Shown: piece after piece, positions 46,214 through 55,071 of the stretch
How the letters are laid out: each line of letters starts with the position of its first letter
Numbering within the stretch: the first letter of the stretch is position 1
Assembly: GCA_021793645.1 (NCBI GenBank)
Contig: JAJYSJ010000001.1
Location: 248,001 to 312,000 of the forward strand
From: Bacillota bacterium
GTDB lineage: Bacteria > Bacillota > Sulfobacillia > JAJZYS01 > JAJYTV01
DNA length: 64,000 nucleotides
Direction: 5' to 3'
Notes under the pieces: generated by a model
The model's database searches: none
The model's input: the letters and a program-made list of their open reading frames with translations, nothing else
Told to the model about the DNA's origin: nothing
Program-made: the position numbers and the translations under genes

Positions 46214-47470
46214 ATGCTGTCGCAGACCAGCGGGGGAGCCGATGTCCGGCTCCCCCTTTCCCATGTCGCGTTCGGCCTGCTCGCGAGCCTGACGCTGCCG
46301 CTTGTGCTGCTTTTGTCGCCGCAGTGGCTGCAGCACGGCCTTCCCGGATCCACGGCGACGCTTGTCGCGACGCACCTGTTCACGCTTGGATGGACGACGG
46401 CGACGGCGATGGGCGCGTTGCTGATGATCGTGCCGGTCGCTGGCGTCGCAGAGGTCCAGGGCAAGGGACTGGGTCCCATCGTGCCCTTCGCCACCCTGCC
46501 AGGCATCCTGCTGCTGCTGCTCGGCTTCGGCACGGGCTCTGGGAGTGTGCTGGCGGTGGGCGGCAGCCTGATCACGCTCGGCGTGGTCGCCTTCGTTGTG
46601 ATCATCTGGCGCACTGCGCGCGCCGCGACCGTCTCCTCCCCGACCCCGGCGGCCGCCGTCGTCGCCGCCGGTTTCCTGCTGCTCACCGTGCTCGCGGGAC
46701 TCGCGGAGGCCCTCAACCTGCAGTACGGCTACTGGGCCATCAGCATGCCGCGTTTTTGGGGACTGCACGTCGCTCTCGGCGGATTCGGCTGGATCTCCCT
46801 CGCCATCTTGGGCGTCAGCTACAAGCTCGTGCAGATGTTCACGCTCTCCCACGCACAGCCGCGCTACGCAACGGCTGTGCTCGTCCTCTGGTCGGTTGGA
46901 GTGCTCTGGGCCGCGGGGGCCGCGCTCTACGGCACGGATCCGCTGGCGGCATTGGCCGCGCTGCCGATCATCACGGCGTACATCCTCTTCCTCTCCGACA
47001 TGCGCCGCTTCTTGAAGGCGCGCCAGCGCCCCATCGAGCCGGGAATCCGCCAGGCCATCCTCAGCTGGTACGTGCTGGGGGCGCTGCTGGTCCTGATTCC
47101 TCTGGATCTTCTCGGCGTCCTTGCGATCTCGCCCTTCGCGCTCGCCTTCCTCTTCGCCTTCGGCTGGGCCGGCGCGAATCTATGGGGCTACCTCTTTAAG
47201 ATTGCGCCGTTCCTCGTCTGGTTCCACAGCTACGCCGAGGACGCCGCGACGAAGAAGACGCCCTCGCTCGTTGCGATGGCGGGGCCAGGGCGGCTGCGCG
47301 CCGGCTTCTACCTCCTCGCGGCGGCCGTGCCCCTCGGCTTCTTCGGTCTCGCGTTCGATGTATTTCCCGTGCAGCTGCTGGGTGAAGTGCTCCTTCTTGG
47401 CGCATCGCTCTCGTTCACCCTCTCTGGCCTCTCCCTCGCGGCGCACTTTTTCGGCATTGCGCGCAGATGA
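46214..47470 (+). CDS. Polytopic membrane protein, NnrS/heme-copper oxidase I-like
   Basis: The 418-residue protein has about twelve transmembrane helices. Conserved-looking His residues lie in THLFTLGWTTATAMGALL, GLHVALGGFGWISLAILGVSY and FHSYAEDA. This pattern resembles heme- or copper-binding membrane proteins related to NnrS or oxidase subunit I, but I cannot assign a family firmly. It is grouped with DUF2249 and a Crp/Fnr gene, a context often linked to nitrogen-oxide stress. Its end overlaps the next gene by 4 nt. Confidence 0.65.
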   Translation: MLSQTSGGADVRLPLSHVAFGLLASLTLPLVLLLSPQWLQHGLPGSTATLVATHLFTLGWTTATAMGALLMIVPVAGVAEVQGKGLGPIVPFATLPGILLLLLGFGTGSGSVLAVGGSLITLGVVAFVVIIWRTARAATVSSPTPAAAVVAAGFLLLTVLAGLAEALNLQYGYWAISMPRFWGLHVALGGFGWISLAILGVSYKLVQMFTLSHAQPRYATAVLVLWSVGVLWAAGAALYGTDPLAALAALPIITAYILFLSDMRRFLKARQRPIEPGIRQAILSWYVLGALLVLIPLDLLGVLAISPFALAFLFAFGWAGANLWGYLFKIAPFLVWFHSYAEDAATKKTPSLVAMAGPGRLRAGFYLLAAAVPLGFFGLAFDVFPVQLLGEVLLLGASLSFTLSGLSLAAHFFGIARR

Positions 47471-48663
47471 GTGCCCCTGCGCAGCCGGCGATCGTCTCGC
47501 CGCGCCTGGGCCCACCCGCCGGGGCGCCACTTCTGCCCATCGGGCTGGGCCTTGCGATGCTCTGCGCAGACGGCCTCCTGCTCGCCTGGCGGGGCATCGG
47601 GCAAGCTGACTTCCTCGCGATATTGCACCTCGCCCTCGTCGGCGGCTTGCTGCCGATCGCGCTGGGTGCCGCGCTTCAGCTCTCGGCGGCAACGACTGGC
47701 CGTGCCCTGGCGCGGCCTTTTGTCGCGTCCGGCGCTGCGACCGCCATCTCCTTGGGCGGCGGCCTCCTGGCAATCGGCTTTGCGACCCGCCTATGGCCGG
47801 TCGTCGCGGTCGGCGGGAGCATTGTCGCCCTTTCGCTCGCGTGGCTTGCCCCGATGCTGATCGGACAGGTCCTGCGCGCGCGCCCGTTTGCTCCATTGCA
47901 CCTCGGCGTCGCGTTCGGCGCCGCTTCTTTCCTCTGCGCCGCAGTTCTCGGCACGCTGCTCGCGCTTCAGCGCCAAGGTCTGTCGCTGCCGTCTACGCTC
48001 CTTCTGCCCTGGCACCTCGCGGCGGCGCTCGGCAGCGGCTTCGCTGCACTCCTGAGCGGCGTCTCGTGGCAGTTCGGCGGCATGTTCGCTCAACTTGCCT
48101 ACCCGTCCCGCCGTGCGGGCTTCTGGAGGACCTCCCTGATCGCATTCGGCGCGCTTCTTTGCGCCGCACTCGCCGAGCGCGGCGTGGGCCTTCCCATCGC
48201 CATCTCGCCCCTCGTGGCCGCCCTGCTGATCTGGGCAGTCAGCACTACGCAAGGCGCTGCGCCCCCCGCGCACGCCCCACGCCTCACCGCGCCGCGCCTT
48301 GGAGCGATCCTGCCGCCCTGGCAGCTCGCTCTGGCCGCCCTCGCGCTTGCCGCGGGAGAGCTTGGCCCCGCACTCATCCTTGCGTCGTTCGCCTTTGCAT
48401 TGGCCGAGTATGGCTTCCTCGAGCGGATCTTGCCGTTTCTGGTCTGGCGCGCGCGCATGCAGCCTGGCGCTCGCGGCGGCGGCGCCGTACCGAAGCTCGC
48501 GGAGATCCTGCCGCCGCGCTTTGGAGCGCTTCTCCTCGGCCTGTTCGAACTCTCGGCGGTTGCGGCAGCCCTTGGGCTCATGGATGCGCTGCGCCTTGCA
48601 GGCCTGCTTGCAGCCGCGCTCTCCTTGCGCCTTCTTGGCGCGCTGCGCCACCTGAGGCCCTAA
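47467..48663 (+). CDS. Polytopic membrane protein related to its upstream neighbour
   Basis: The 398-residue, Ala/Leu-rich protein has about eleven or twelve transmembrane helices. ILHLALVGGLLPIALGAAL and LPWHLAAALGSGFAAL carry single His residues in positions similar to the preceding protein. FLERILPFLVWRARM mirrors the upstream KIAPFLVWFHSY, which suggests an old duplication. Substrate and cofactor are unknown. It converges on corA with a 4-nt overlap. Confidence 0.6.
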   Translation: MSAPAQPAIVSPRLGPPAGAPLLPIGLGLAMLCADGLLLAWRGIGQADFLAILHLALVGGLLPIALGAALQLSAATTGRALARPFVASGAATAISLGGGLLAIGFATRLWPVVAVGGSIVALSLAWLAPMLIGQVLRARPFAPLHLGVAFGAASFLCAAVLGTLLALQRQGLSLPSTLLLPWHLAAALGSGFAALLSGVSWQFGGMFAQLAYPSRRAGFWRTSLIAFGALLCAALAERGVGLPIAISPLVAALLIWAVSTTQGAAPPAHAPRLTAPRLGAILPPWQLALAALALAAGELGPALILASFAFALAEYGFLERILPFLVWRARMQPGARGGGAVPKLAEILPPRFGALLLGLFELSAVAAALGLMDALRLAGLLAAALSLRLLGALRHLRP

Positions 48664-49565
48664 CGGATCAGCCGGCGCAGCCTAGCCCAGACGAGGAAGG
48701 CTGCGGTCAGGACGAACATCAGGGCGAGGGCGTAGGCATAGCCGTGCGGCCAGGCGTACTCGGGGATGTGGAAGTTCATGCCGTAGATCGACGCCACCAG
48801 CGTCGGCGGCAGAAAGAGCAGCGAGACGATCGTCAGCACCTGCATGACCTGGTTCATGTCGTTCGCCTGCACCGAGGAGTAGGCCTCGACCGTCTCCCCG
48901 AGGGCCTCCCGCACCGATTCGACCTCATCGAGGAGCGCGGTGATGCGCTCCCGCAGTTCCTGCAGCCGCGCCGACGCTTCCTCGCCCCATTGCTCCGGGC
49001 GCTCTGTCGCGAGCACGGCGAAGGCGGCATGCGCACGCGCAACGGCCAGACGGATCAGAAAGGTGTGCCGCCGCACGCGGTAGGTCGCATGCGAAAGGCC
49101 GCGCTTTGGACCGATCAAGACGCGTTCGGAAACCTTCTCCGCTGCGGCCACCGCCGCTTCGCTCTGCTCGTGGAAGCGCTCCACGAGGTCGTCCCACAGG
49201 AGAAAGAAGAGGTCGAAGGAGCCCCTCGCGCCTTCCTCGGCCCGCGCGATCATCCGCTGCACCGATTGCGCCTCCTTCGGCGCGATGACGTAGAGCGTCC
49301 CATCTAGGGCCAGCATGGAAAGCGGCAGGAAGCGCTGCTCCCGGCGGTCCGGCATCTCGACTTCCGTGGCGCGAACGACGGCGTAGTCCGCGCATACGCG
49401 CACCTGGGCACGGCTCTCGCCGGAGAGCACGCGCAGGTCTCTCGGCGCCACCTTGCTTGGCAGCACCTCCGCGAGCTGCTCGGCATGGGCGGGTGCGAGC
49501 CAAACGACGCGTGCGGTGCCGCCCCCCTGCAGTTTTACCTCGCGCTCTGCAAGTAGGGCGCTCAT
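48660..49565 (-). CDS. CorA-family divalent cation (Mg2+) channel
   Basis: The 301-residue protein has a soluble N-terminal funnel domain and two C-terminal transmembrane helices. The selectivity motif is YGMNFHIPE between them, with MNQVMQVLTIVSLLFLPPTLVASI as TM1. It overlaps gerAB by 4 nt (ATGA), so it is co-translated with the germinant-receptor genes. A Mg or other cation channel in the inner membrane is expected. Confidence 0.92.
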   Translation of the reverse strand: MSALLAEREVKLQGGGTARVVWLAPAHAEQLAEVLPSKVAPRDLRVLSGESRAQVRVCADYAVVRATEVEMPDRREQRFLPLSMLALDGTLYVIAPKEAQSVQRMIARAEEGARGSFDLFFLLWDDLVERFHEQSEAAVAAAEKVSERVLIGPKRGLSHATYRVRRHTFLIRLAVARAHAAFAVLATERPEQWGEEASARLQELRERITALLDEVESVREALGETVEAYSSVQANDMNQVMQVLTIVSLLFLPPTLVASIYGMNFHIPEYAWPHGYAYALALMFVLTAAFLVWARLRRLIR

Positions 49566-50671
49566 TGCGGTACCGGGTCGCGCCTGGCCAGCAGGGCCAG
49601 CCCGACTGCGGCTGAAAGCCAGCCCACGAGGATGAAGAGCGTCGCGGGACTGATCACCCCGCGGGCCACGGCCTCTTCTTGCACAGGGCCTCCGCCGGCA
49701 TACCCGGAGACCAGCATGATGAGCGCGGTGAAGCCGAGCGTCCACCAGCCGCGGCCTCGCTCGCTGCCGGTCATCTGGCAAATAGCCTCCCCTGCCGCCC
49801 AGAGGTGGATGGCAACGTAGGAGATGAGGATCGCACTCCAGGCGAAGATGACGACGAGTCCGAACCGGTCCAGGAAGAAGCTGTGCAAAACCAGGGTGCG
49901 CAGCGCGCTCACGACCGGCCAGGTCTGGGTGAGGACGTAGTTCGGTCCGACCATCCCCACGGTGACGACATACGCGAGCAGCAGCAGCGCACCGCTGAGG
50001 ATCCCGCCCACTGCGACATGCGGCAGACCGCGCCGGCTGGCGACCTGGTAGGGCAGTACAAGCGCCACGGCATCGAAGCCTGCGAACAGGAAGAGGCTGT
50101 CGGCGTCCGCGCGCACAATCGGCGCGATGGCGAGGTGTGGCCCTGGCAGGACGGCAGCGAGTTCGCTGCCGCGCATGAGCAGCAGGAGAAAGCTGATCAC
50201 GGCGAGGGTGGTGAAGCTGCCGAAGAAGACAAGCACGGAGCGCGCGAGTCCCTCCAGCCGATGCCGCGCACCCGTCCAGGCGCCGAGCGCCAGCACGATG
50301 GTGATGGAGAGGCCCGGGAATCCCGGCATCGCAACAGCGGTGGTCATGTCCTGGTAGGCGGCAAGCGCCCCATACGTGATCAGGATCTCGAAGGCCACGA
50401 CCACAACGAGCCAGGGGTAGGCGAGAAACGGCAGCTTCTGTAGAAAGTAGCGTCCGAGAGCGCGATCCGGCAGACGGCTGGCGTAGTGCGAAATCAGGGC
50501 TGCCCAAAGGACTGCTAGGGCGCACGCGAATAGCAGGGCAAGGCCGCCCGCGCGTCCCGCGTCTGCGATCAGCACGCGCGGCATGACGAAGATGCCAGCC
50601 GCAAAGGTGGACGCAGCCGTGAAGATGACGGCTTCGAGAGGCGAGATGCGCCGACCCCCGCGCCGGATCAT
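49562..50671 (-). CDS. Spore germination protein, GerAB/permease subunit
   Basis: The 369-residue protein has ten transmembrane segments of the amino acid/polyamine permease fold. ISPLEAVIFTAASTFAAGIF and YPWLVVVVAFEILITYGALAAYQDM are typical of the GerAB N-terminal half. It is the germinant-binding subunit of an inner-spore-membrane receptor with the GerAA- and GerAC-like products of the neighbouring genes. It overlaps gerAC by 4 nt and corA by 4 nt. Confidence 0.9.
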   Translation of the reverse strand: MIRRGGRRISPLEAVIFTAASTFAAGIFVMPRVLIADAGRAGGLALLFACALAVLWAALISHYASRLPDRALGRYFLQKLPFLAYPWLVVVVAFEILITYGALAAYQDMTTAVAMPGFPGLSITIVLALGAWTGARHRLEGLARSVLVFFGSFTTLAVISFLLLLMRGSELAAVLPGPHLAIAPIVRADADSLFLFAGFDAVALVLPYQVASRRGLPHVAVGGILSGALLLLAYVVTVGMVGPNYVLTQTWPVVSALRTLVLHSFFLDRFGLVVIFAWSAILISYVAIHLWAAGEAICQMTGSERGRGWWTLGFTALIMLVSGYAGGGPVQEEAVARGVISPATLFILVGWLSAAVGLALLARRDPVPQ

Positions 50672-51774
50672 ACGGTGATCCCCTCCTGCGGGACCGTAAC
50701 CTTGACGTGGATTGCCACGTCGGCCTTGGAGAACGCGCTATGCCACTCGCCTAGCGCCTGCAGTGCCTCGGGATCCTTCTGGTAGAGCGCACGGGCGAAT
50801 CGGAAGGGGTCGACGCCGGCCGACTGCGCCTTGCGGATGGTGCTCGCGACTCCGCCTTCCACCGTCTGCGCTGTCGCCTGCGCGATCATGCGGCTGACGT
50901 CCGCCGTGATGCGCATGGCCTTCGCGGGTGGCTGCGCGATCGTTCCAGCGAGATTGAGGTTGATAGAGAGATGCAGCTTGCCATGCTGGTCAACGCCTCC
51001 GTCGACCTTCGCTTTCGAACCCAGGCTGCGCACCACGGTCGTGCCCAGCGGCGTCTGCGATTGGATCACGCCTTTGTGCATCTGTCCAAGCGCCAGCATG
51101 AGGTAGCTCGACTCCGTCTGGTTGAAGACGACCGGCTTCTCCCCGCTGCGAAATGACGCGACAGTCCCGATGTCATACTGCCCGTCGGCGACTCTGACGA
51201 TCGGCAGTGTGGCCGTGCGACCCGGCTCCACGTACTCTCTCGAAACCCTCCAGGCCTGCACGCCAAGCGACGTGGACTGACAGGATCGGCAGTTGAAGTG
51301 CGTCGAGTAGAACATCGACGGCAACTGCTCCTGGGATGGCGGAGGCTGCAGCATCTTCGCAGCAGGAGGCTTGGAGAACGCCACCCACTCCGTGTGGTCC
51401 ACCTCGCCCAGGCGCTGCTCCTCCTGTGCAAGGCGGTCGCGCTCCTGCGGAGGCACGTCGAGGGCCACGAGAATGATGTGCAGCTGGCCGAGGTAGATGT
51501 CGCGGCTCGTGCGGTTCTCGACGTAGGAGATCGCCGCCGCGAGACTTGGCGCCTTTGCGGTCGGATAGTAGAAGTTGTTCCCGCCGGCGCCGGCGCCCCC
51601 GCCGCCGAGCGACTGGGGACTCGGCACCTGGAACGTGAAGCGCAGTTCGCCAGGCTTTTGTCCCTTGTCGACGGCGATGCCGACGACAAGCGCGCGCGTG
51701 TCGATCGAGGTTGCCTGCCCGCAGCCAACAAGGGCCAGAAGTGGCAGGAGGGCTGCAACCAGCAGGCGCTTCAC
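50668..51774 (-). CDS. Spore germination lipoprotein, GerAC subunit
   Basis: The 368-residue lipoprotein has a signal peptide ending LLALVGCG, and the acylated Cys anchors it to the outer side of the inner spore membrane. TRALVVGIAVDKG and REYVEPGRTATLPIV match the GerAC N-terminal domain. The C-terminal domain has QSQTPLGTTVVRSLGSKAKV. A CRSC pair near residue 164 is unusual. The GTG overlaps the gerAA stop. Confidence 0.9.
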   Translation of the reverse strand: MKRLLVAALLPLLALVGCGQATSIDTRALVVGIAVDKGQKPGELRFTFQVPSPQSLGGGGAGAGGNNFYYPTAKAPSLAAAISYVENRTSRDIYLGQLHIILVALDVPPQERDRLAQEEQRLGEVDHTEWVAFSKPPAAKMLQPPPSQEQLPSMFYSTHFNCRSCQSTSLGVQAWRVSREYVEPGRTATLPIVRVADGQYDIGTVASFRSGEKPVVFNQTESSYLMLALGQMHKGVIQSQTPLGTTVVRSLGSKAKVDGGVDQHGKLHLSINLNLAGTIAQPPAKAMRITADVSRMIAQATAQTVEGGVASTIRKAQSAGVDPFRFARALYQKDPEALQALGEWHSAFSKADVAIHVKVTVPQEGITV

Positions 51775-53360
51775 TTGCCGCCACCGCGCGGATGGCGGGT
51801 CGCGGCCTGCCGCAGGCTGCGAGTCAGCCAGGGAAGCATGCCATGGCGCTGGTCCGATGGGCTGAGTGCGCGCATGGGCAGGCGGATGAGCGTGTCGCGG
51901 ATGTCGGAACCCGTCGCCGGCACGAGCGGTGCGAGGTAGGGCATTCCCGCGACCTCCAGCGACGACATCGCGGACAGGATGACGAAGGTCAGCACGAGGA
52001 TGCCAAGGATGCCCCAGATCGCCGCCACGATCGCCATTGGCCACATCAGGATGCGCCACACCGACGTGATCTCAAAGGACGGCGCCGTGAACGCCGCGAC
52101 GGCGGTGATCGTCGCAACGACGATCATCAGGTCGGACACGACACCCGCCTTGACGAGCGCAGTGCCGACGACGATGGCGCCCACCGTGCCGAGCGTCGCG
52201 GTCATCTGGGACGGCATGCGCAGGGCCGCCTCGCGCAGGATTTCGATGATGAGGAACATCAGGAAGACCTCGACGAGAGGCGAGAACGGAATCCCCTCGC
52301 GCGACCCGGCGACGACGATCGCGAGCCGCGTCGGGAGAAGGTCCGGGTTGATGGTGGTCAGTGCGACGTAGAGCGCCGGCAGGTAGAGCGAGATGAGGGC
52401 GGCCGAGGCGCGGATCAGCCGGACGTAGCTCGCCTCCCAGAAGCTCATCATGTAATCCTGCATCGTCCGGTAGAAGTCGCCGAGCGTCGAGGGGTAGATG
52501 CCCGCCGTGGGATCGCCGTGCATCATGATCACGAGGCGGCCCTGCAAGAGCGCCCTCGCGGCCTCGTCGACCCGCTGCGTCATGCGGACCTGCGGGAAGA
52601 TGGAGAAGGGCCGCTGCTCCAGTAGACCGGTGAGCGAGGAGATCAGCTGCAGGTCCTTCGGCTGGGCCTGCATGATCCGCTCCCTGACTCCCGTTACGAT
52701 GGCGGGATCGATCTCGCCTTCAATGTGCATCACGACCACCTGGGTGCGCGTCGCCTGTCCCACCTGGTGGTTGAAGATCTTCAGGCGGTGTGTGCGCACC
52801 CGATCGCGCAAGAGCACGAGGTTGCTCTTGAGGTCCTCGAGGAACCCGATCTGCGGGCCGCGCACCGAGCTCTCCGTCTTCGGCGCGCTCGGCGAGCGCA
52901 CCGGGATCTTCTTCTGGTCGATCGCGATGGCGCCGGCGATGCCGTCGACGAAGAGGATGGCATGCCCGTCTTCGTAGTGCTCCTCGACCTGTTCCCAGGT
53001 CTCGATCGAGGTCGCGACGAGCGTCGGCAGAACGCGCTGCGCGATGCTCTGCATCGCCGCCGGCGGCGGCCCCTGCGCTTCCATCAGAGGTCGCAGGATG
53101 TCGCGGTCGACCTCGCCGCGCTGTACTACGCCCCCCTCGAAGAGCAGGAGCCCATGGCGTCCGAACGTCTGAAACTTGCGCGTGACCGTGGGAAAGGAAT
53201 CGAGGTAGAGCGCCTTCAGACGCTGCTCGATCCTCTCCATCCGCGCACCGATCGCGTCCTTGGGCGGCGAGTCGATCATGGCAGCGAGGAGACCGACGAG
53301 CCGACTCCCGCGCTGCTCGATGTCGCCGATCGCGTCCAACGTGCTGCCCGTCGCCTGCAC
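51771..53360 (-). CDS. Spore germination protein, GerAA subunit
   Basis: The roughly 529-residue protein has a soluble N-terminal domain and about five or six C-terminal transmembrane helices. Typical segments are FVDGIAGAIAIDQKKIPVR, SLTGLLEQRPFSIFPQVRMT and RLVIMMHGDPTAGIYPSTLGDF, then YLPALYVALTTINPDLLP and FLIIEILREAALRMPSQM. GerAA subunits form an oligomeric ion channel. The start is uncertain: GTG 53360 or TTG 53339; no ATG fits. It is the first gene of the gerAA-gerAC-gerAB-corA operon. Confidence 0.9.
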   Translation of the reverse strand: MQATGSTLDAIGDIEQRGSRLVGLLAAMIDSPPKDAIGARMERIEQRLKALYLDSFPTVTRKFQTFGRHGLLLFEGGVVQRGEVDRDILRPLMEAQGPPPAAMQSIAQRVLPTLVATSIETWEQVEEHYEDGHAILFVDGIAGAIAIDQKKIPVRSPSAPKTESSVRGPQIGFLEDLKSNLVLLRDRVRTHRLKIFNHQVGQATRTQVVVMHIEGEIDPAIVTGVRERIMQAQPKDLQLISSLTGLLEQRPFSIFPQVRMTQRVDEAARALLQGRLVIMMHGDPTAGIYPSTLGDFYRTMQDYMMSFWEASYVRLIRASAALISLYLPALYVALTTINPDLLPTRLAIVVAGSREGIPFSPLVEVFLMFLIIEILREAALRMPSQMTATLGTVGAIVVGTALVKAGVVSDLMIVVATITAVAAFTAPSFEITSVWRILMWPMAIVAAIWGILGILVLTFVILSAMSSLEVAGMPYLAPLVPATGSDIRDTLIRLPMRALSPSDQRHGMLPWLTRSLRQAATRHPRGGGK

Positions 53361-53475
53361 CCCCTTGTGTAGCCTTGGAAGCGCCGCACCCCTTCTATGC
53401 GTTTGCGCGCGCCGGTCGTGTAGACTGGAGGCTGCAGCATGGCCGCACGGCGGTCGAAACGAAAGGAGCATCCCC

Positions 53476-54504
53476 TTGCAGGCGAACGAGATCACGCAAG
53501 AACTTCTTACCCTGCTTGCCATCGCGTCCCCGACCGGAAAGGCGACACCCGCAGCCGACTACTGCGCCGAGCGCCTGGCCTCATTCGGACTGCCGGTAGC
53601 GCGCACGGCGCGCGGCGGCGTCGTCGCGACCGTCCAGGGCGCGCCAGGAGCCCCGGCCCGCGCTCTGACGGCGCATGTCGACACCCTGGGGGCGATCGTC
53701 GCCGAGATCCTCGGCGACGGGCGCCTGCGGGTCACACCGGTCGGCGGCCTCCCCGCCCTCGCGTGCGACGGCGCCTATGTCACGGTGCTGGCGCAAAGCG
53801 GCCCCGTCACCGGCACGATCCTGCCGAAGTACGCGTCCGTGCACGTGTTTGGTCCGCGCTTCGACGAGTTGAAGCGCGCCTGGCCCGAGATGCGCCTGCG
53901 CCTTGACGCGCAGGTGGACGGGCCCGAGGACGTGGAGGCTCTGGGGATCCACGTCGGCGACTTCGTCGCCGTCGAGCCGCGCGCCGAGCGCACCGACACG
54001 GGTTTCGTGAAGTCCCGCTTCCTCGATGACAAGGCCAGCGCCGCGGCGCTGCTCTTGGCAGCCCGCGAGGCTGCCAAAGGACCACGGCCCCGCTGCACGA
54101 CCTACCTCCACTTCAGCGTCTATGAAGAGGTCGGATCCGGAGCGCCCGCGGGCATCCCCCTGGATGCGCAAGAGATTGTCGCGATCGACATGGCAGCCGT
54201 CGGAGAGGGCCAGACGTCGCGCGAGGACATCGTCACGATCTGCGCCAAGGACAGCGGCGGCCCGTACGACTACACCCTCGTGCAGCGCCTCGCCGAGATC
54301 GCCAAGGCCGCCGAGATCCCGTTCGTCTACGACACCTACCCGTTCTACTCCTCGGACGCGACGGCCGCCGCCCGCACCGGCCGCGACGTCCGCATCGGGC
54401 TCTTCGGACCCGGTGTCGACGCGAGCCATACGCATGAGCGCACCCACGAGGATGCCCTACTTGGCACCGCCCGCCTCGCACTTGCCTATATCCAGGAGTC
54501 CTGA
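53476..54504 (+). CDS. M42-family metallopeptidase (glutamyl aminopeptidase/FrvX-like)
   Basis: The 342-residue dinuclear zinc aminopeptidase has ALTAHVDTLGAIV with metal-binding His and Asp, the bridging Asp in KSRFLDDKASAA, and catalytic EE in FSVYEEVGSG. AIDMAAVGEG and the final metal His in ASHTHERTHEDAL complete the site. Intracellular peptide trimming is likely. The TTG at 53476 follows AAAGGAG by 7 nt. It is divergent from the ger operon. Confidence 0.93.
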   Translation: MQANEITQELLTLLAIASPTGKATPAADYCAERLASFGLPVARTARGGVVATVQGAPGAPARALTAHVDTLGAIVAEILGDGRLRVTPVGGLPALACDGAYVTVLAQSGPVTGTILPKYASVHVFGPRFDELKRAWPEMRLRLDAQVDGPEDVEALGIHVGDFVAVEPRAERTDTGFVKSRFLDDKASAAALLLAAREAAKGPRPRCTTYLHFSVYEEVGSGAPAGIPLDAQEIVAIDMAAVGEGQTSREDIVTICAKDSGGPYDYTLVQRLAEIAKAAEIPFVYDTYPFYSSDATAAARTGRDVRIGLFGPGVDASHTHERTHEDALLGTARLALAYIQES

Positions 54505-54567
54505 GCGCCAGCTCCTCCCTGCACTGGCCTAGACCCGGCAATCCTTCCAGCCAGGAGGGCTATTGCC

Positions 54568-54651
54568 ATGTCAGCGATCCTGCGCATCGCACTCGGCGCG
54601 GCGCTCTTTGATCCGCATCCCGCAGAGCACTACGGCCTGCACGTCCTCTGA
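54568..54651 (+). CDS. Very small hypothetical peptide
   Basis: A 27-residue frame starts at an ATG with an excellent AGGAGG 8 nt upstream and reads a hydrophobic helix followed by DPHPAEHYGLHVL. It ends at TGA 54649. No homologue is recognised. Reading through the TGA gives a basic, low-complexity tail, so selenocysteine is not suspected. It may be a real micropeptide or the remains of a longer gene. Confidence 0.35.
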   Translation: MSAILRIALGAALFDPHPAEHYGLHVL

Positions 54652-54750
54652 GCTTGTGGGCGGACGCGTGATCGGCGACGGGGTCTGGCGGCTCGGCGGC
54701 GGACTTGCGCGGCAAAAGCCCCGCCCGGTGCAGCCCCAGCGAGGCGCCTC

Positions 54751-54996
54751 ATGCTGCTTCTGGGCGGTCTCGTTGCGCTCTTCCTCCTCGACCCGGCCGT
54801 AACCGCCTGGGCAGGGAAGCCGCAGGCTACCCATCTTGCACAGCATGTCGCGCCTTTGGCCTGCGGCGTGCTGCTCGCGCTGGCCGCGCGGCCTGCGCCG
54901 CACCGTGCGCCGGCTGCGCGCCGGACCGACGAACCGTCGACCGCTCCCTCGCCCTGGTCGCTCTCGAAGGTGACAGGGCAAAGGGAAGGGACCTGA
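54751..54996 (+). CDS. Small hypothetical membrane protein
   Basis: The 81-residue product begins MLLLGGLVALFLLDPAVTAW, a transmembrane helix or uncleaved signal anchor. A second hydrophobic stretch (LACGVLLALAARP) and a Pro/Arg-rich tail follow. GAGG lies 6 nt before the ATG. It ends just before a strong terminator, which supports it being transcribed. Function unknown. Confidence 0.45.
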   Translation: MLLLGGLVALFLLDPAVTAWAGKPQATHLAQHVAPLACGVLLALAARPAPHRAPAARRTDEPSTAPSPWSLSKVTGQREGT

Positions 54997-55018
54997 GTGC
55001 CTCGCCGATGACATAGAG

Positions 55019-55060
55019 AAAGCGCCCCGCCGCCGCAAAACGCGGCGCGGGGCGCTTTTT
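55019..55060. terminator. Strong bidirectional terminator
   Basis: AAAGCGCCCCGC...GCGGGGCGCTTTTT with an inner GCCGC/GCGGC stem and an AAAAC loop has A-runs on the left and T-runs on the right. It serves both the plus-strand small ORFs and the minus-strand tpx gene. Confidence 0.9.
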
Positions 55061-55071
55061 GAGCCCTTGAA

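Noticed and set aside
48660-50525. A 621-residue protein ending in CorA
   Set aside because: The first half is an out-of-frame reading of the GerAB gene. The CorA start at 49565 overlaps the gerAB stop as ATGA.
54649-54651. A fourth selenocysteine TGA in the small ORF at 54568
   Set aside because: Sequence after the TGA is basic and low-complexity, and the context lacks a redox motif or thioredoxin fold.
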